16,259 nt of DNA from Thiobacillus sp. (GCA_020217265.1 JAIWOS010000174.1:1-16259); one strand, 5' to 3'. Shown: positions 8,732 to 16,051, counted from the first letter of the stretch. Numbers and translations are program-made. The notes: generated from the letters alone by a model not told the origin.

Positions 8732-8780
8732 GTGCAGGCTGCCGTAGACCTGCACATGCAGGACACCACCGCGGCAGCCT
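8732..8780 (+). repeat. nested inverted repeats upstream of the NERD-helicase gene
   Basis: AGGCTGCCG (8736-8744) is a perfect 9-base inverted repeat of CGGCAGCCT (8772-8780). Inside it lies CCTGCA-CA-TGCAGG (8749-8762), also palindromic. GTGCAGG (8732-8738) inversely repeats CCTGCAC (8749-8755), so the TGCAGG half-site occurs three times in 30 bases. The outer pair ends 16 bases before the helicase ATG. It could be an operator or an RNA leader structure. It lacks a T run, so it is not a standard terminator. Confidence 0.6.
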
Positions 8781-8796
8781 CGCCCGTAGTTTTCCA

Positions 8797-10611
8797 ATGG
8801 CCACACTGATTCCCTCGCTGGGCTCCGCGCGCTTCGACAGCCGGGGCGAATTGCGCCTGGCCGAACGCCTGAAAGATTTCCTCGAAGACAATGCCTGGGT
8901 CTGGCACAACCTGCCGGTCGGCCCGTTCGGCAAGCATCCTGATTTCGTCGTGCTTCATCCGCAGCACGGCATGGTCGTCCTGGAGGTCAAGGACTGGCGG
9001 CTGGAGACGATCGTCGAGGCCAACAAGCTCCAGGTGAGCCTGCTGACCGATCGGGGCGTCGTGCAGGCAGACAGCCCGTTCGAGCAGGTGCGCGACTACA
9101 TGTTCAACGTGGTCAACCTGCTCAGGCAGGACGCGCTTTTGACGGTCGAGACCGGACGCTTCAAGGGGCATCTCGCGATGCCGTTCGGGCATGGCGTGGT
9201 GTTCACCAACATCACCCGCAGGCAGTTCGAGTCGACCGATTTACACGAGGTGTTTCCGCCGAGCCGTGCCATTTTCCGCGACGAAATGGCGGAAAGCGTC
9301 GACCCCGAGGCGTTCCGCAGCCGAATCTGGAAGATGGTGTCGCCGCGCCTGGGGCCGGGCTTGAGCCTGCCGCAGGTGGACCGGATACGGGCATGCCTGT
9401 TTCCGGAAGTGCGGGTACGGCAGATTGCCCTGCCGTTCGGCGACGAAGCTCCCGGCCCTGCGGGGGCAGAGGATCGCCAGCTCGCGGTGATGGACATGCA
9501 GCAGGAACTGATCGCGCGCAGCCTCGGCGAGGGACACCGCATCATCCGCGGCGTGGCGGGGTCGGGCAAGACGCTGATCCTGGCGTTTCGCGCCGAGCAT
9601 CTGGCGCGCGCGGCCACGCGCCCGGTCCTGGTGCTGTGTTTTGCCAACGCGATCGCGGGGCGGCTCGAAAACGCCATGCAGGATCGCGGCGTGGAAGACC
9701 GGGTGATCGTGTCCACCTTCCATGCCTGGTGCGAACGGATGCTGAAACTCGGCGATCTCGACGTCCCGGCGCGCAAGGATTTCGCCTCGGTCGGCGAATT
9801 CCTGGCCGCGCGCGTGCGTGCGGTCGTCGATGCGGTCGACAAGGGGCTGATCGCGGGCGGGCAATACGACGCCGTGCTGATCGACGAGGCGCACGACTTC
9901 GAGCCCGAATGGCTGGCGCTTGCCGCGAGGATGGTGAACCCCGATACCCGCGCGCTGATGATCGTGTACGACGACGCGCAGGCGATTTACAAGGGGCGCT
10001 CGCGGCCGGTATGGAAACAGCTGGGGATCGACGCGGCAGGGCGCACGACCGTGCTCAAGGTCAATTATCGCAACACCGCGCAGATTCTGCGCTTCGCGCA
10101 CCGGGTTGCCGCAGATGTGCTGGGTGCGCCCGGCCTGTGCGCCGACGACGAGGATGCCGTCCTGTTGCCCGAGGACGGCGGCCGCCAGGGCGTGGAGCCG
10201 GAAGTGCGCGCGTGCATCGACTTCGCCGCGGAAGCGCATGCCATCGCCGAATGGCTGCACGCGCGACGCAGGGCAGGCTATGCATGGGGCCACATGGCGC
10301 TGCTCTACCCGCAGCACCACATTGGCGAACGCTTTGCGGCAACGCTGGAACGCGCCGCCATCCCGGTAGATCTGGCCAAGCGCAACAACAACCGCGTGCA
10401 GGCCGAACGCGACGCCGTGCGCTGCCTCAGCATGCACTCCTCGAAGGGGCTGGAATTCCCGTGCGTCGCCATCGGCGGGCTCGGTGCGCTCGATTCCGGC
10501 TGCGTCGAGGACGACGTTCGGCTGCTGTACGTGGCCATCACGCGCGCCACGCACGAAACCTGCCTCACGCATTCCCGGCAGTCGCCGGTGGTGCAGCGCC
10601 TGCTGGCCTGA
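8797..10611 (+). CDS. NERD nuclease domain fused to UvrD/Rep-type (SF1) helicase
   Basis: A 604-residue two-part enzyme. The N-terminal NERD domain (about 14-120) carries the PD-(D/E)xK nuclease signature: E18, D49 (HPDFVVL) and E63-V-K65. The C-terminal half is an SF1A helicase: Walker A GVAGSGKT (252-259), Walker B LIDEAHDF (D363, E364), YDDAQ (motif III), NYR (423-425), MHSSKGLEF (motif V, 546-554) and LLYVAITRA with arginine finger R583 (motif VI). All key residues of both parts are present. The likely role is nicking or degrading DNA coupled to unwinding. Such proteins are scattered among bacteria with little characterisation, and repair or phage defence is possible. ATG 8797 is chosen because MATLIPSLGSARFDSRGE fits the domain opening. 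No Shine-Dalgarno is seen. It is isolated, with palindromes upstream. Confidence 0.88.
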   Translation: MATLIPSLGSARFDSRGELRLAERLKDFLEDNAWVWHNLPVGPFGKHPDFVVLHPQHGMVVLEVKDWRLETIVEANKLQVSLLTDRGVVQADSPFEQVRDYMFNVVNLLRQDALLTVETGRFKGHLAMPFGHGVVFTNITRRQFESTDLHEVFPPSRAIFRDEMAESVDPEAFRSRIWKMVSPRLGPGLSLPQVDRIRACLFPEVRVRQIALPFGDEAPGPAGAEDRQLAVMDMQQELIARSLGEGHRIIRGVAGSGKTLILAFRAEHLARAATRPVLVLCFANAIAGRLENAMQDRGVEDRVIVSTFHAWCERMLKLGDLDVPARKDFASVGEFLAARVRAVVDAVDKGLIAGGQYDAVLIDEAHDFEPEWLALAARMVNPDTRALMIVYDDAQAIYKGRSRPVWKQLGIDAAGRTTVLKVNYRNTAQILRFAHRVAADVLGAPGLCADDEDAVLLPEDGGRQGVEPEVRACIDFAAEAHAIAEWLHARRRAGYAWGHMALLYPQHHIGERFAATLERAAIPVDLAKRNNNRVQAERDAVRCLSMHSSKGLEFPCVAIGGLGALDSGCVEDDVRLLYVAITRATHETCLTHSRQSPVVQRLLA

Positions 10612-10635
10612 GCGTTCGGGAAGCGGGCCGGAATT

Positions 10636-10896
10636 TCACCTGCGCGCGGTGGAGCTGCGTACCCGTCGCTCCACCGTCAGCACATCCCCAGCCGCATCCA
10701 GCACGGCATACAGCCGCGGCTGCGGCCGGCCGGCCCAGGTGGGCGAGGGCAAGGGGTCGTCGAGGTAGACGATGCGGGCGCCGTCGAGCTGGCATTCGAC
10801 CTTGCCGCGGGCCAGCAGGCCATCGAGGGCCGCGATGCTGATGCCGCGCTGTTTCATGCGGCTGAAGGCGAGGGGGCTGATCTTGCCGAGTTTCAT
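10636..10896 (-). CDS. small DUF4258-like protein divergent from lexA
   Basis: An 86-residue basic protein of unknown function. ATG at 10896 is preceded by a strong Shine-Dalgarno (AAGGAGAA, complement of about 10903-10910). The sequence RMKQRGIS (about 13-20), then a short helix ending [17 protein letters not shown], and a final strand [20 protein letters not shown] resemble the DUF4258 family. That family tag is from memory and tentative. It is transcribed away from lexA, and the 102 bases between the two start codons hold two LexA boxes. A -10-like TATAAA on its strand (10948 to 10943) abuts the distal box, so SOS control is likely. It converges on the helicase gene, with 24 bases between stops. 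Confidence 0.75.
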   Translation of the reverse strand: MKLGKISPLAFSRMKQRGISIAALDGLLARGKVECQLDGARIVYLDDPLPSPTWAGRPQPRLYAVLDAAGDVLTVERRVRSSTARR

Positions 10897-10946
10897 GCTG
10901 GGTTCTCCTTGACGCGTGGGTTGGCTTTTTTGCGGTCCGGCTTTTA

Positions 10947-10966
10947 TACTGTACGTAGATACATAC
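10947..10966. promoter_or_regulatory. LexA box 1 (distal to lexA, imperfect)
   Basis: TACTGT-N8-ACATAC: the left half is perfect and the right half keeps ACA but loses the final GTA. It overlaps box 2 by three bases (10964-10966), and it overlaps the likely -10 (TATAAA) of the divergent small gene. Confidence 0.72.
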
Positions 10967-10983
10967 TGTATACAAACACAGTA
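10964..10983. promoter_or_regulatory. LexA box 2 (proximal to lexA, perfect)
   Basis: TACTGT-N8-ACAGTA, fully symmetric in both hexamers and an exact fit to the CTGT-N8-ACAG SOS consensus. It lies 15 bases upstream of the lexA ATG, ending just before the Shine-Dalgarno AAAGGAAG. Two tandem boxes at lexA also occur in E. coli. This indicates autorepression of lexA. Confidence 0.93.
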
Positions 10984-10998
10984 GATAAAGGAAGCCCC

Positions 10999-11601
10999 AT
11001 GCGTGACCTCACCGCCCGCCAGCAAGAAATCCTCGCGCTCATCCGCGAATGGATCGAAACCACCGGCCTGCCGCCGACGCGGGCGGAAATCGCCGAGCGC
11101 TTCGGCTTCAGCTCGCCCAACGCGGCCGAGCAGCATCTCAAGGGGCTGGCGAAGAAGGGCGTGCTGGAACTGGTGCCGGGCACCTCGCGCGGCATCCGGC
11201 TGGCGGGCGGCGGCGGGCTGCCGCTGGTGGGGCGGGTGGCGGCGGGGCATCCCATCCTCGCGCAGGAAAACATCGAGCGGCACGTGCAGCTCGACGCCGC
11301 GCTGTTTTCCCCGCGCGCGGACTACCTCCTGCGGGTGCAGGGCATGAGCATGAAGGATGCCGGCATCCTCGACGGCGATCTGCTCGCGGTGCACAAAAGC
11401 CCGGAAGCGGAAACCGGCCAGGTGGTGGTGGCGCGCATCGGCGACGAGGTGACGGTCAAGCGGCTGGAAAAACGCGGCCGCAGCGTGCGCCTGCTGCCGG
11501 AAAACCCCGAATTTGCACCCATCGTGGTCGACCCCGCGCGCGACGAGCTGGCGATCGAGGGAATTGCGGTGGGGGTGATCCGGGCGGGCGCGGCGCTCTA
11601 G
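10999..11601 (+). CDS. lexA: LexA repressor, SOS regulator with self-cleavage activity
   Basis: Represses SOS genes and cleaves itself when RecA filaments form on damaged DNA. The 200 residues are a usual length. The N-terminal winged helix-turn-helix (about 1-65) begins [12 protein letters not shown] and includes [26 protein letters not shown]. The linker has the scissile A82-G83 (VAAGHP). The C-terminal S24 peptidase domain has nucleophile S117 (GMSMKDAGI) and general base K154 (VTVKRL). The ATG at 10999 follows AAAGGAAG at 10987. Two LexA boxes lie directly upstream, shared with a divergent small gene. Its TAG stop overlaps by two bases the stop of the convergent gene on the other strand. 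Confidence 0.97.
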   Translation: MRDLTARQQEILALIREWIETTGLPPTRAEIAERFGFSSPNAAEQHLKGLAKKGVLELVPGTSRGIRLAGGGGLPLVGRVAAGHPILAQENIERHVQLDAALFSPRADYLLRVQGMSMKDAGILDGDLLAVHKSPEAETGQVVVARIGDEVTVKRLEKRGRSVRLLPENPEFAPIVVDPARDELAIEGIAVGVIRAGAAL

Positions 11602-12245
11602 GTTTTATCTGCCAGCCGCAGGATGTCGCGATAGCCGCCCGCTGCCAGGGCGCGGGCTTCGGCCATGCGTCCGGGATCGGGCGGATCGTCGCCGTCGAGC
11701 TGGCGCAACAGTGCGGCCCAGTGGTCGCGTTCGCTCGCCACGCTGCGCGGGGCGGCGATGCCCTGGCGGCGCAGTTCCGCGGCGCGGCTTGCCAGCCGGA
11801 ACCGGGCGGCTTCGAGTTGCGGCGCAAGCGGTAGGGCCAGATCGAAAGCGATGTCCACGCGGGTGGCCGGATCGGGCGTGGGGTCGGCCGGGGGCGGCCG
11901 CCAGGCGAGCTGCTCCGGCGTTGGGTCCTCGCAGGCTGGGTCGAGCGGAAACTTGTAGAAACCCCATTTCGCGCCCAGCCAGCATTCCAGCAGCACGCGG
12001 TCGTCGTCCACGCTGCACAGCTCGCCAGTCGCGGGCGGGGGATCGCCCGCGCCCGGCAGCGGGCCGTAGGCGCGCGGGTCGCGCTTCCATCGTGAGAAAT
12101 CGCGGTTGGGCGGCGCGCCGTAGTCGGCTTCGAGCGCGCGCCAGATCGCGATGAAGCGGACGTAGTCGGCGCGGTAATCGGGGTTGCGGCGCAGGAACTC
12201 CCAGGCCCACTGGTCGCGCGTGCGGCGCGCCACGGCGTCGCTCAT
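11598..12245 (-). CDS. uncharacterised protein with [11 protein letters not shown] motif (DUF6499-like N-terminus)
   Basis: A 215-residue protein of unknown function. Residues 13-28 contain [16 protein letters not shown], which resembles the 'transcriptional regulator-like' DUF6499 domain of integrative-element proteins (recalled, not searched). A second conserved-looking block is [15 protein letters not shown] (89-103). It is followed by a Pro-rich spacer ([13 protein letters not shown]) and an alanine/arginine-rich helical C-terminus ([15 protein letters not shown]). No signal peptide or membrane segment is seen. The ATG at 12245 overlaps the TGA of the upstream lipoprotein gene (ATGA), so it is the third gene of a translationally coupled unit with selO. 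A role in transcription regulation is possible but not shown. Confidence 0.75.
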   Translation of the reverse strand: MSDAVARRTRDQWAWEFLRRNPDYRADYVRFIAIWRALEADYGAPPNRDFSRWKRDPRAYGPLPGAGDPPPATGELCSVDDDRVLLECWLGAKWGFYKFPLDPACEDPTPEQLAWRPPPADPTPDPATRVDIAFDLALPLAPQLEAARFRLASRAAELRRQGIAAPRSVASERDHWAALLRQLDGDDPPDPGRMAEARALAAGGYRDILRLADKT

Positions 12246-12964
12246 ATCGGCAGGAAGATCATCGTGGCGGCATTGACCACGCCGAAGCGGATGGCGCGGT
12301 TGCTCTTGTCCTCGATGACCCTGGCGAGCGCGTCCTCGATGCCGATGAGCTTGCCGAACTCGCGTTCGAAACTGAGGTTGGGCACACCGTTGGGGTCGAA
12401 ACCGTTGGACAGGAGCACGGGTTCGCCTGACGGGGTGCGTGCGCTGGACAGCTTCCACACCACGGCCTCGGTGTTGCGCGCGGCGTTGTAGAGCTTCTGC
12501 GCGTCGATTTCGGTGAGCAGGTAGAACTCGGTCTGGTGGTTGAACGCCGCCATGTGCATGACGAGCAGGCCGCCCATCAAGGCCTTGACGCGGTCGCCGG
12601 CGTAGTCGGCGCGCCAGGCGTCGAGCAGGGTGGTTTCCCAGTCCAGGTTTTTTTGCGGCGACAGGTGCCAGACGGGCACGGCCTTGAACAGCGCGTCGGT
12701 CGCCGCGTCGGCGCTGGCGTGGCCGGCGCGGCGCCATTCGGCCGGGTTGCGCTTGTAGAGCTTGAGCGTGAGCGTTCGGAGGATGCCGAGGATTTCCTGC
12801 TGGTGGATTTCGACGACATTGTCGACGTCGCTCTTGGCCAGGTCTTTCACGCTGAAGCTGCGGACGCTGTTGCTGCCGTCCTTGCGGTGGATGGGCTGGC
12901 CGGAGCAGCCGGCAAGGAGAACGAGGGCGAGGCAGGAAGCGGCAAGGCGGACGTCGTATTTCAC
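12242..12964 (-). CDS. putative lipoprotein of unknown function
   Basis: A 240-residue protein with a type II signal peptide: short basic N-terminus, hydrophobic stretch about 7-18, and lipobox LAGC with the lipidated Cys at residue 20. SGQP follows, with no Asp at +2, which in E. coli-like sorting suggests the outer membrane. The mature part is soluble-looking, with many charged helices (DVDNVVEIHQQEILGILRTL, MHMAAFNHQTEFYLLTEIDAQKLYNAARN). I do not recognise the family. The start is GTG at 12964, overlapping the selO TGA (GTGA); GAGGT about 12 bases upstream can serve as ribosome-binding site. The downstream gene overlaps by four bases. Confidence 0.82.
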   Translation of the reverse strand: MKYDVRLAASCLALVLLAGCSGQPIHRKDGSNSVRSFSVKDLAKSDVDNVVEIHQQEILGILRTLTLKLYKRNPAEWRRAGHASADAATDALFKAVPVWHLSPQKNLDWETTLLDAWRADYAGDRVKALMGGLLVMHMAAFNHQTEFYLLTEIDAQKLYNAARNTEAVVWKLSSARTPSGEPVLLSNGFDPNGVPNLSFEREFGKLIGIEDALARVIEDKSNRAIRFGVVNAATMIFLPI

Positions 12965-14412
12965 GACGAGCAGCTTACCTCAATCTTGCGCGCCCAGTCC
13001 GGCGGCTCGGCGGCGTAGGCCTCGAATTCCGGCTGGTCGTCGAAGGGACGCGTCAGCAGCGCGTGCAGGCGGGCGATTTCGCCGTAGTCGCCTTCGTCCG
13101 CGGCGCGGCGGATGGCGGTTTCGGCCAGATGGTTGCGCAGGATGTACTTGGGGTTGACCGCGCGCATGGCCGTGCGGCGCTCGGCGTCCGCGACGCCCGC
13201 GTCGCGCAGGGCGCCGGCGTAGCGCAGGGCCCAGACGTCGAATGCTGTCCGGTCGAGGAAAAGATCGCGCAGTGCCGGGTTCGCGGCGCCCACGGCGCTG
13301 TCGAAATCGCACAGGCGGCGGAAGAAGATCGTGTAGTCGACGCGGTTGGCGGCGAGCAGCGCGAGCGCATCGAGGATCAGGCTCAGCGTCTCGCTGCCGG
13401 CGGGCAGTCCGAATTTGGCGCGCATGCGTTCGACGTAGGCCCGGCTGAACAGCTGCGGATAGTCGCGGATCGCGTCGGACGCCGCTTCCACCGACATCAG
13501 CGGCGTAAGCGCCTGCGCGAGCCGGGTCAGGTTCCACGCGCCCACGTCGGGCTGCTGGTCGAAGGCGTAGCGGCCGTGAGTGTCGGAATGGTTGCAGATG
13601 AAGCCGGGGTCGAAGGCGTCCAGAAATCCGAAGGGGCCATAGTCGAGCGTGAGTCCGAGGATCGACATGTTGTCGGTGTTCATCACGCCGTGCGCGAAGC
13701 CGACCGCCTGCCAGTCGGCCATCAGTTCGGCGGTGCGCTTCGTCACCTCGTGCAGGAACACGGGGTAGGGATCGGCGAGATCGGCCAGTGCCGGGTAGTA
13801 GCGACGGATGACGTAATCGGCGAGCTGCCGGATCGGCTCGGGCTGATTGCGGTAATAGAACACCTCGAACGAGCCGAAGCGCACGAAGCTGGGCGAAAGC
13901 CGCGTCACCAGCGCGGCGGTTTCCTCGTCCTCGCGGTACACCGGCAACGGGCTCGCCACCAGTGCGAGCGCGCGCGTGGTGGGAATGCCGAGCGCGTGCA
14001 TGGCTTCCGAACAGAGGAATTCGCGGATGCTGGAGCGCAGCACGGCGCGGCCATCGCCGCCGCGCGAATAGGGCGTGCGGCCGGCGCCCTTGAGCTGGAT
14101 TTCCCAACCGTTCACCTCGCCCAGAAGCAGCGCGCGGCCGTCGCCGAGCTGCGGCACGTAGTGGCCGAACTGGTGGCCGGCGTAGAGCGCGGCCAGCGGT
14201 TCCATGCCCGGCAGCACGCGGTTGCCGGCGAGCGCTTCGACCAGTTCCGGGTGGCCGATGGCATCGGCATCCAGCCCCAAGAGGGCGAGCGCGCCCGGGC
14301 TGTGGCACACGAGCCGGGGATCGGGCACGGGGGTGGCCTGCACCCGCGAATAGAAAATGTCGGGCAGGCGCGCAAAGCCGTTGTCGAAGGCGAGGTCATG
14401 GTGCGTAGGCAT
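12961..14412 (-). CDS. selO: protein adenylyltransferase SelO (YdiU family)
   Basis: A pseudokinase-fold enzyme that transfers AMP from ATP to Ser, Thr or Tyr of target proteins, linked to redox stress responses. The 483 residues are family-typical. Conserved blocks: LYAGHQFGHYVPQLGDGRA, KGAGRTPYSRGGDGRAVLRSSIREF, HGVMNTDNMS and LDYGPFGFLDAF. Residues aligning with the P. syringae catalytic set are K108, E131, R171, D247, N248 and D257, all present. The C-terminus VSCSS keeps cysteine (C481) where animal SelO has selenocysteine, so redox gating is plausible. The ATG at 14412 lacks a Shine-Dalgarno, and a TACAAT -10 lies just upstream. It heads a unit overlapping a lipoprotein gene and an unknown gene. 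Confidence 0.96.
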   Translation of the reverse strand: MPTHHDLAFDNGFARLPDIFYSRVQATPVPDPRLVCHSPGALALLGLDADAIGHPELVEALAGNRVLPGMEPLAALYAGHQFGHYVPQLGDGRALLLGEVNGWEIQLKGAGRTPYSRGGDGRAVLRSSIREFLCSEAMHALGIPTTRALALVASPLPVYREDEETAALVTRLSPSFVRFGSFEVFYYRNQPEPIRQLADYVIRRYYPALADLADPYPVFLHEVTKRTAELMADWQAVGFAHGVMNTDNMSILGLTLDYGPFGFLDAFDPGFICNHSDTHGRYAFDQQPDVGAWNLTRLAQALTPLMSVEAASDAIRDYPQLFSRAYVERMRAKFGLPAGSETLSLILDALALLAANRVDYTIFFRRLCDFDSAVGAANPALRDLFLDRTAFDVWALRYAGALRDAGVADAERRTAMRAVNPKYILRNHLAETAIRRAADEGDYGEIARLHALLTRPFDDQPEFEAYAAEPPDWARKIEVSCSS

Positions 14413-14418
14413 GCGCCG

Positions 14419-14424
14419 ATTGTA
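14419..14424 (-). promoter_or_regulatory. candidate selO -10 element (TACAAT)
   Basis: On the minus strand TACAAT occupies 14424 to 14419, a 5/6 match. The expected start point is at or next to A14412, the first base of the selO start codon, which would give a leaderless mRNA. No acceptable -35 is seen 16-18 bases upstream, so the call is weak. Confidence 0.3.
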
Positions 14425-14491
14425 GGGGCTTGTAAGGCGCGCGCGACCCGCGCGACTGTGGGGTTAAGTCCTTTGCAAACGGAGCGCGACC

Positions 14492-14956
14492 ATGAAGGCA
14501 ACCCTGACACGCCTGGCACGCGGGCTCGCCCGGGGCGACCGGCTGGGACACGGGATCGGCATGCTGGGGCTGCGCTTGCTGCTGGCCTGGGAATTCGGCG
14601 TTTCCGGGCTGGAAAAGCTCCGCGGGCACAACTGGTTCGCCGACATCGCGGGCGATTTCCCGTTCCCGTTCAGCGCGCTGCCGGTCGAGATGAGCTGGTT
14701 TCTCGCCACCTGGACCGAACTCGTCGGCGCCGCTGCGCTCGTGGTCGGGCTGGGGACGCGTTTCTGGGCGGCCGGGCTCATCGTGCTGGATATCGTCGCC
14801 TGGGTGTCGGTGCACGGCGCGCACGGCTACAACGTCTGCGACAACGGCTACAAGCTGCCGCTCATGTACCTGGTCATGCTGCTGCCGCTGGTGCTTTCCG
14901 GGCCGGGCAGGCTGTCGCTCGACCATTGGGTTGGGGCACGTCTGTTGCTGCGCTGA
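14492..14956 (+). CDS. DoxX-family membrane protein
   Basis: A 154-residue inner-membrane protein with four predicted helices at about 20-40, 66-88, 91-109 and 121-137. The patterns LGLRLLLAWEFGVSGLEKLRGHNWFA, FPFPFSALPVEMSWFLATWTELVGAAALVVGLGTRFWA and the terminal GPGRLSLDHW are characteristic of DoxX/HvfX-type proteins. Members are linked to thiosulfate oxidation, redox homeostasis or copper/gold metallophore clusters, but no partner gene is beside this one, so its substrate is unknown. The ATG at 14492 follows GGAG (about 14480). It is divergent from selO, with 79 bases between start codons, and convergent with moaA. Confidence 0.88.
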   Translation: MKATLTRLARGLARGDRLGHGIGMLGLRLLLAWEFGVSGLEKLRGHNWFADIAGDFPFPFSALPVEMSWFLATWTELVGAAALVVGLGTRFWAAGLIVLDIVAWVSVHGAHGYNVCDNGYKLPLMYLVMLLPLVLSGPGRLSLDHWVGARLLLR

Positions 14957-14990
14957 GTCGCGGTTTGATCGTGCCGGGGGGCGGCAGTCG

Positions 14991-15974
14991 TTAACCGCCG
15001 GTCATCGACATGAAGCGCACGATCTTGCCGGGCGCATCAAGGAATTCGTGCTTTTCCGGCTTGAGGTCGATGGCGTGGCGGATCGCGGCGTCGATCTCGG
15101 CGTCCGACGCGCCACCGCGCAAGAGCGGGCGGAATTCGTATTTTTCGTCCTGCCCCAGGCACATGTAGGCGGTGCCGTCGACGGCCACGCGCACGCGGTT
15201 GCAGGTGGCGCAGAAATGCTGCGAGATCGGCGTGATGAAGCCGACGTTGAAACGGCCGTCCGGCGTGCCCAGGTAACGCGCGGGGCCGGCCCCCGGCAGG
15301 CAGGTTTCGACCAGGCCGAATTGCCGCTGCAGGCGCGCCTTCACGGGTTGCAGGTCGAGGTACTCGGCATGGCGCCCGGTGTCGCCCATCGGCATGGTTT
15401 CGATCAGCCGCAGCACGAAACCGCGTTCCATGCAGAACGCGACCATGGCGTCGATCTCGTCGTCGTTGACGCCCGCCAGCGCCACCATGTTGAGCTTGAT
15501 CGGCGCGAAGCCGGCGGCCTGCGCGGCGGCGAGGCCCGCCATCACCCGGTCGAGCACGTCGCGGCCGTTGATTTTCTCCACCCGCGCCTGCTGCAGCGAA
15601 TCGAGGCTGACATTCAGGCGCGTGACGCCGGCCGCCTTGAGCGCCTGGGCGTGGCGTTCGAGCTGGGTAGCGTTGGTCGAGAGCGAAAGGTCCGTGATGC
15701 CGGGCAGGGCGGCGATGCGCCGTGCGAGCTCCGCGATGTTGCGCCGCAACAGCGGCTCGCCGCCGGTGAGCCGCACGCGCTGCACGCCCAGCCGCGCAAA
15801 GGCGCCGATCAGGCGCTCGATCTCGTCGAAGCTTAACCAGTGCTCCGGTTCCTCGAAGCCCTTGAAGCCTTCGGGCATGCAGTAGCTGCAGCGCAGGTCG
15901 CAGCGGTCCGTGACCGACAGCCGCACGTAATCGATGCGGCGACCGAACTGGTCACGGAGGGCGGGAGCGTTCAT
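14991..15974 (-). CDS. moaA: GTP 3',8-cyclase MoaA (molybdenum cofactor biosynthesis)
   Basis: A radical SAM enzyme that with MoaC converts GTP to cyclic pyranopterin monophosphate, the first step of molybdenum cofactor synthesis. The 327 residues are normal. The N-terminal [4Fe-4S] motif C25-x3-C29-x2-C32 (DRCDLRCSYCMPEG) binds SAM, TGGEPLLR follows, and the C-terminal cluster is C255-x2-C258-x13-C272 (FCATCNRVRVAVDGTAYMCLG). It ends in the conserved Gly-Gly (SMTGG), which reaches the active site. The ATG at 15974 lacks a clear Shine-Dalgarno. A good promoter and a ModE-like palindrome lie upstream. It is divergent from mobB, so the two may be coordinately controlled. Confidence 0.97.
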   Translation of the reverse strand: MNAPALRDQFGRRIDYVRLSVTDRCDLRCSYCMPEGFKGFEEPEHWLSFDEIERLIGAFARLGVQRVRLTGGEPLLRRNIAELARRIAALPGITDLSLSTNATQLERHAQALKAAGVTRLNVSLDSLQQARVEKINGRDVLDRVMAGLAAAQAAGFAPIKLNMVALAGVNDDEIDAMVAFCMERGFVLRLIETMPMGDTGRHAEYLDLQPVKARLQRQFGLVETCLPGAGPARYLGTPDGRFNVGFITPISQHFCATCNRVRVAVDGTAYMCLGQDEKYEFRPLLRGGASDAEIDAAIRHAIDLKPEKHEFLDAPGKIVRFMSMTGG

Positions 15975-15992
15975 GGCGGGCTGGAGCGAAAT

Positions 15993-16016
15993 GGCTATAT
16001 ATGAAAAAATATAGCC
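15993..16016. promoter_or_regulatory. perfect palindrome, candidate ModE (molybdate regulator) site
   Basis: GGCTATAT (15993-16000) and ATATAGCC (16009-16016) are perfect inverted repeats around ATGAAAAA. Read as TATATA-N6-AATATA it matches the E. coli ModE half-sites (TATATA-N6-TATATA type, from memory) at 11 of 12 positions, with the flanking GC also symmetric. It lies between two molybdenum-cofactor genes and just downstream of the candidate moaA -10, a position suited to molybdate-dependent control. It could also act as an RNA hairpin in the moaA leader. Confidence 0.55.
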
Positions 16017-16019
16017 CAG

Positions 16020-16048
16020 ATTCTAGCGGGCGACAGGCAGGCAGACAA
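16020..16048 (-). promoter_or_regulatory. candidate moaA promoter
   Basis: On the minus strand TTGTCT (16048 to 16043) and TAGAAT (16025 to 16020) are exactly 17 bases apart, 4/6 and 5/6 matches to sigma-70 consensus. The start would fall near 16013, so the palindrome at 15993-16016 covers the initiation region. Confidence 0.5.
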
Positions 16049-16051
16049 CGC

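Noticed and set aside
10636..11394. 252-codon minus-strand frame joining the small gene to sequence antisense to lexA
   Set aside because: Only the last 86 codons have a Shine-Dalgarno and family-like sequence; the upstream part crosses the LexA boxes and lexA.
14437..14456. GC-rich repeat (GCGCGCG...CGCGCG) between selO and doxX as a terminator or operator
   Set aside because: Simple alternating GC sequence without a clear stem-loop plus T run; both genes diverge here, so no terminator is needed.
13063..14994. 643-codon plus-strand frame opposite selO that runs into doxX
   Set aside because: Antisense to selO, whose catalytic residues are intact; the doxX part is in a different frame from the real protein.
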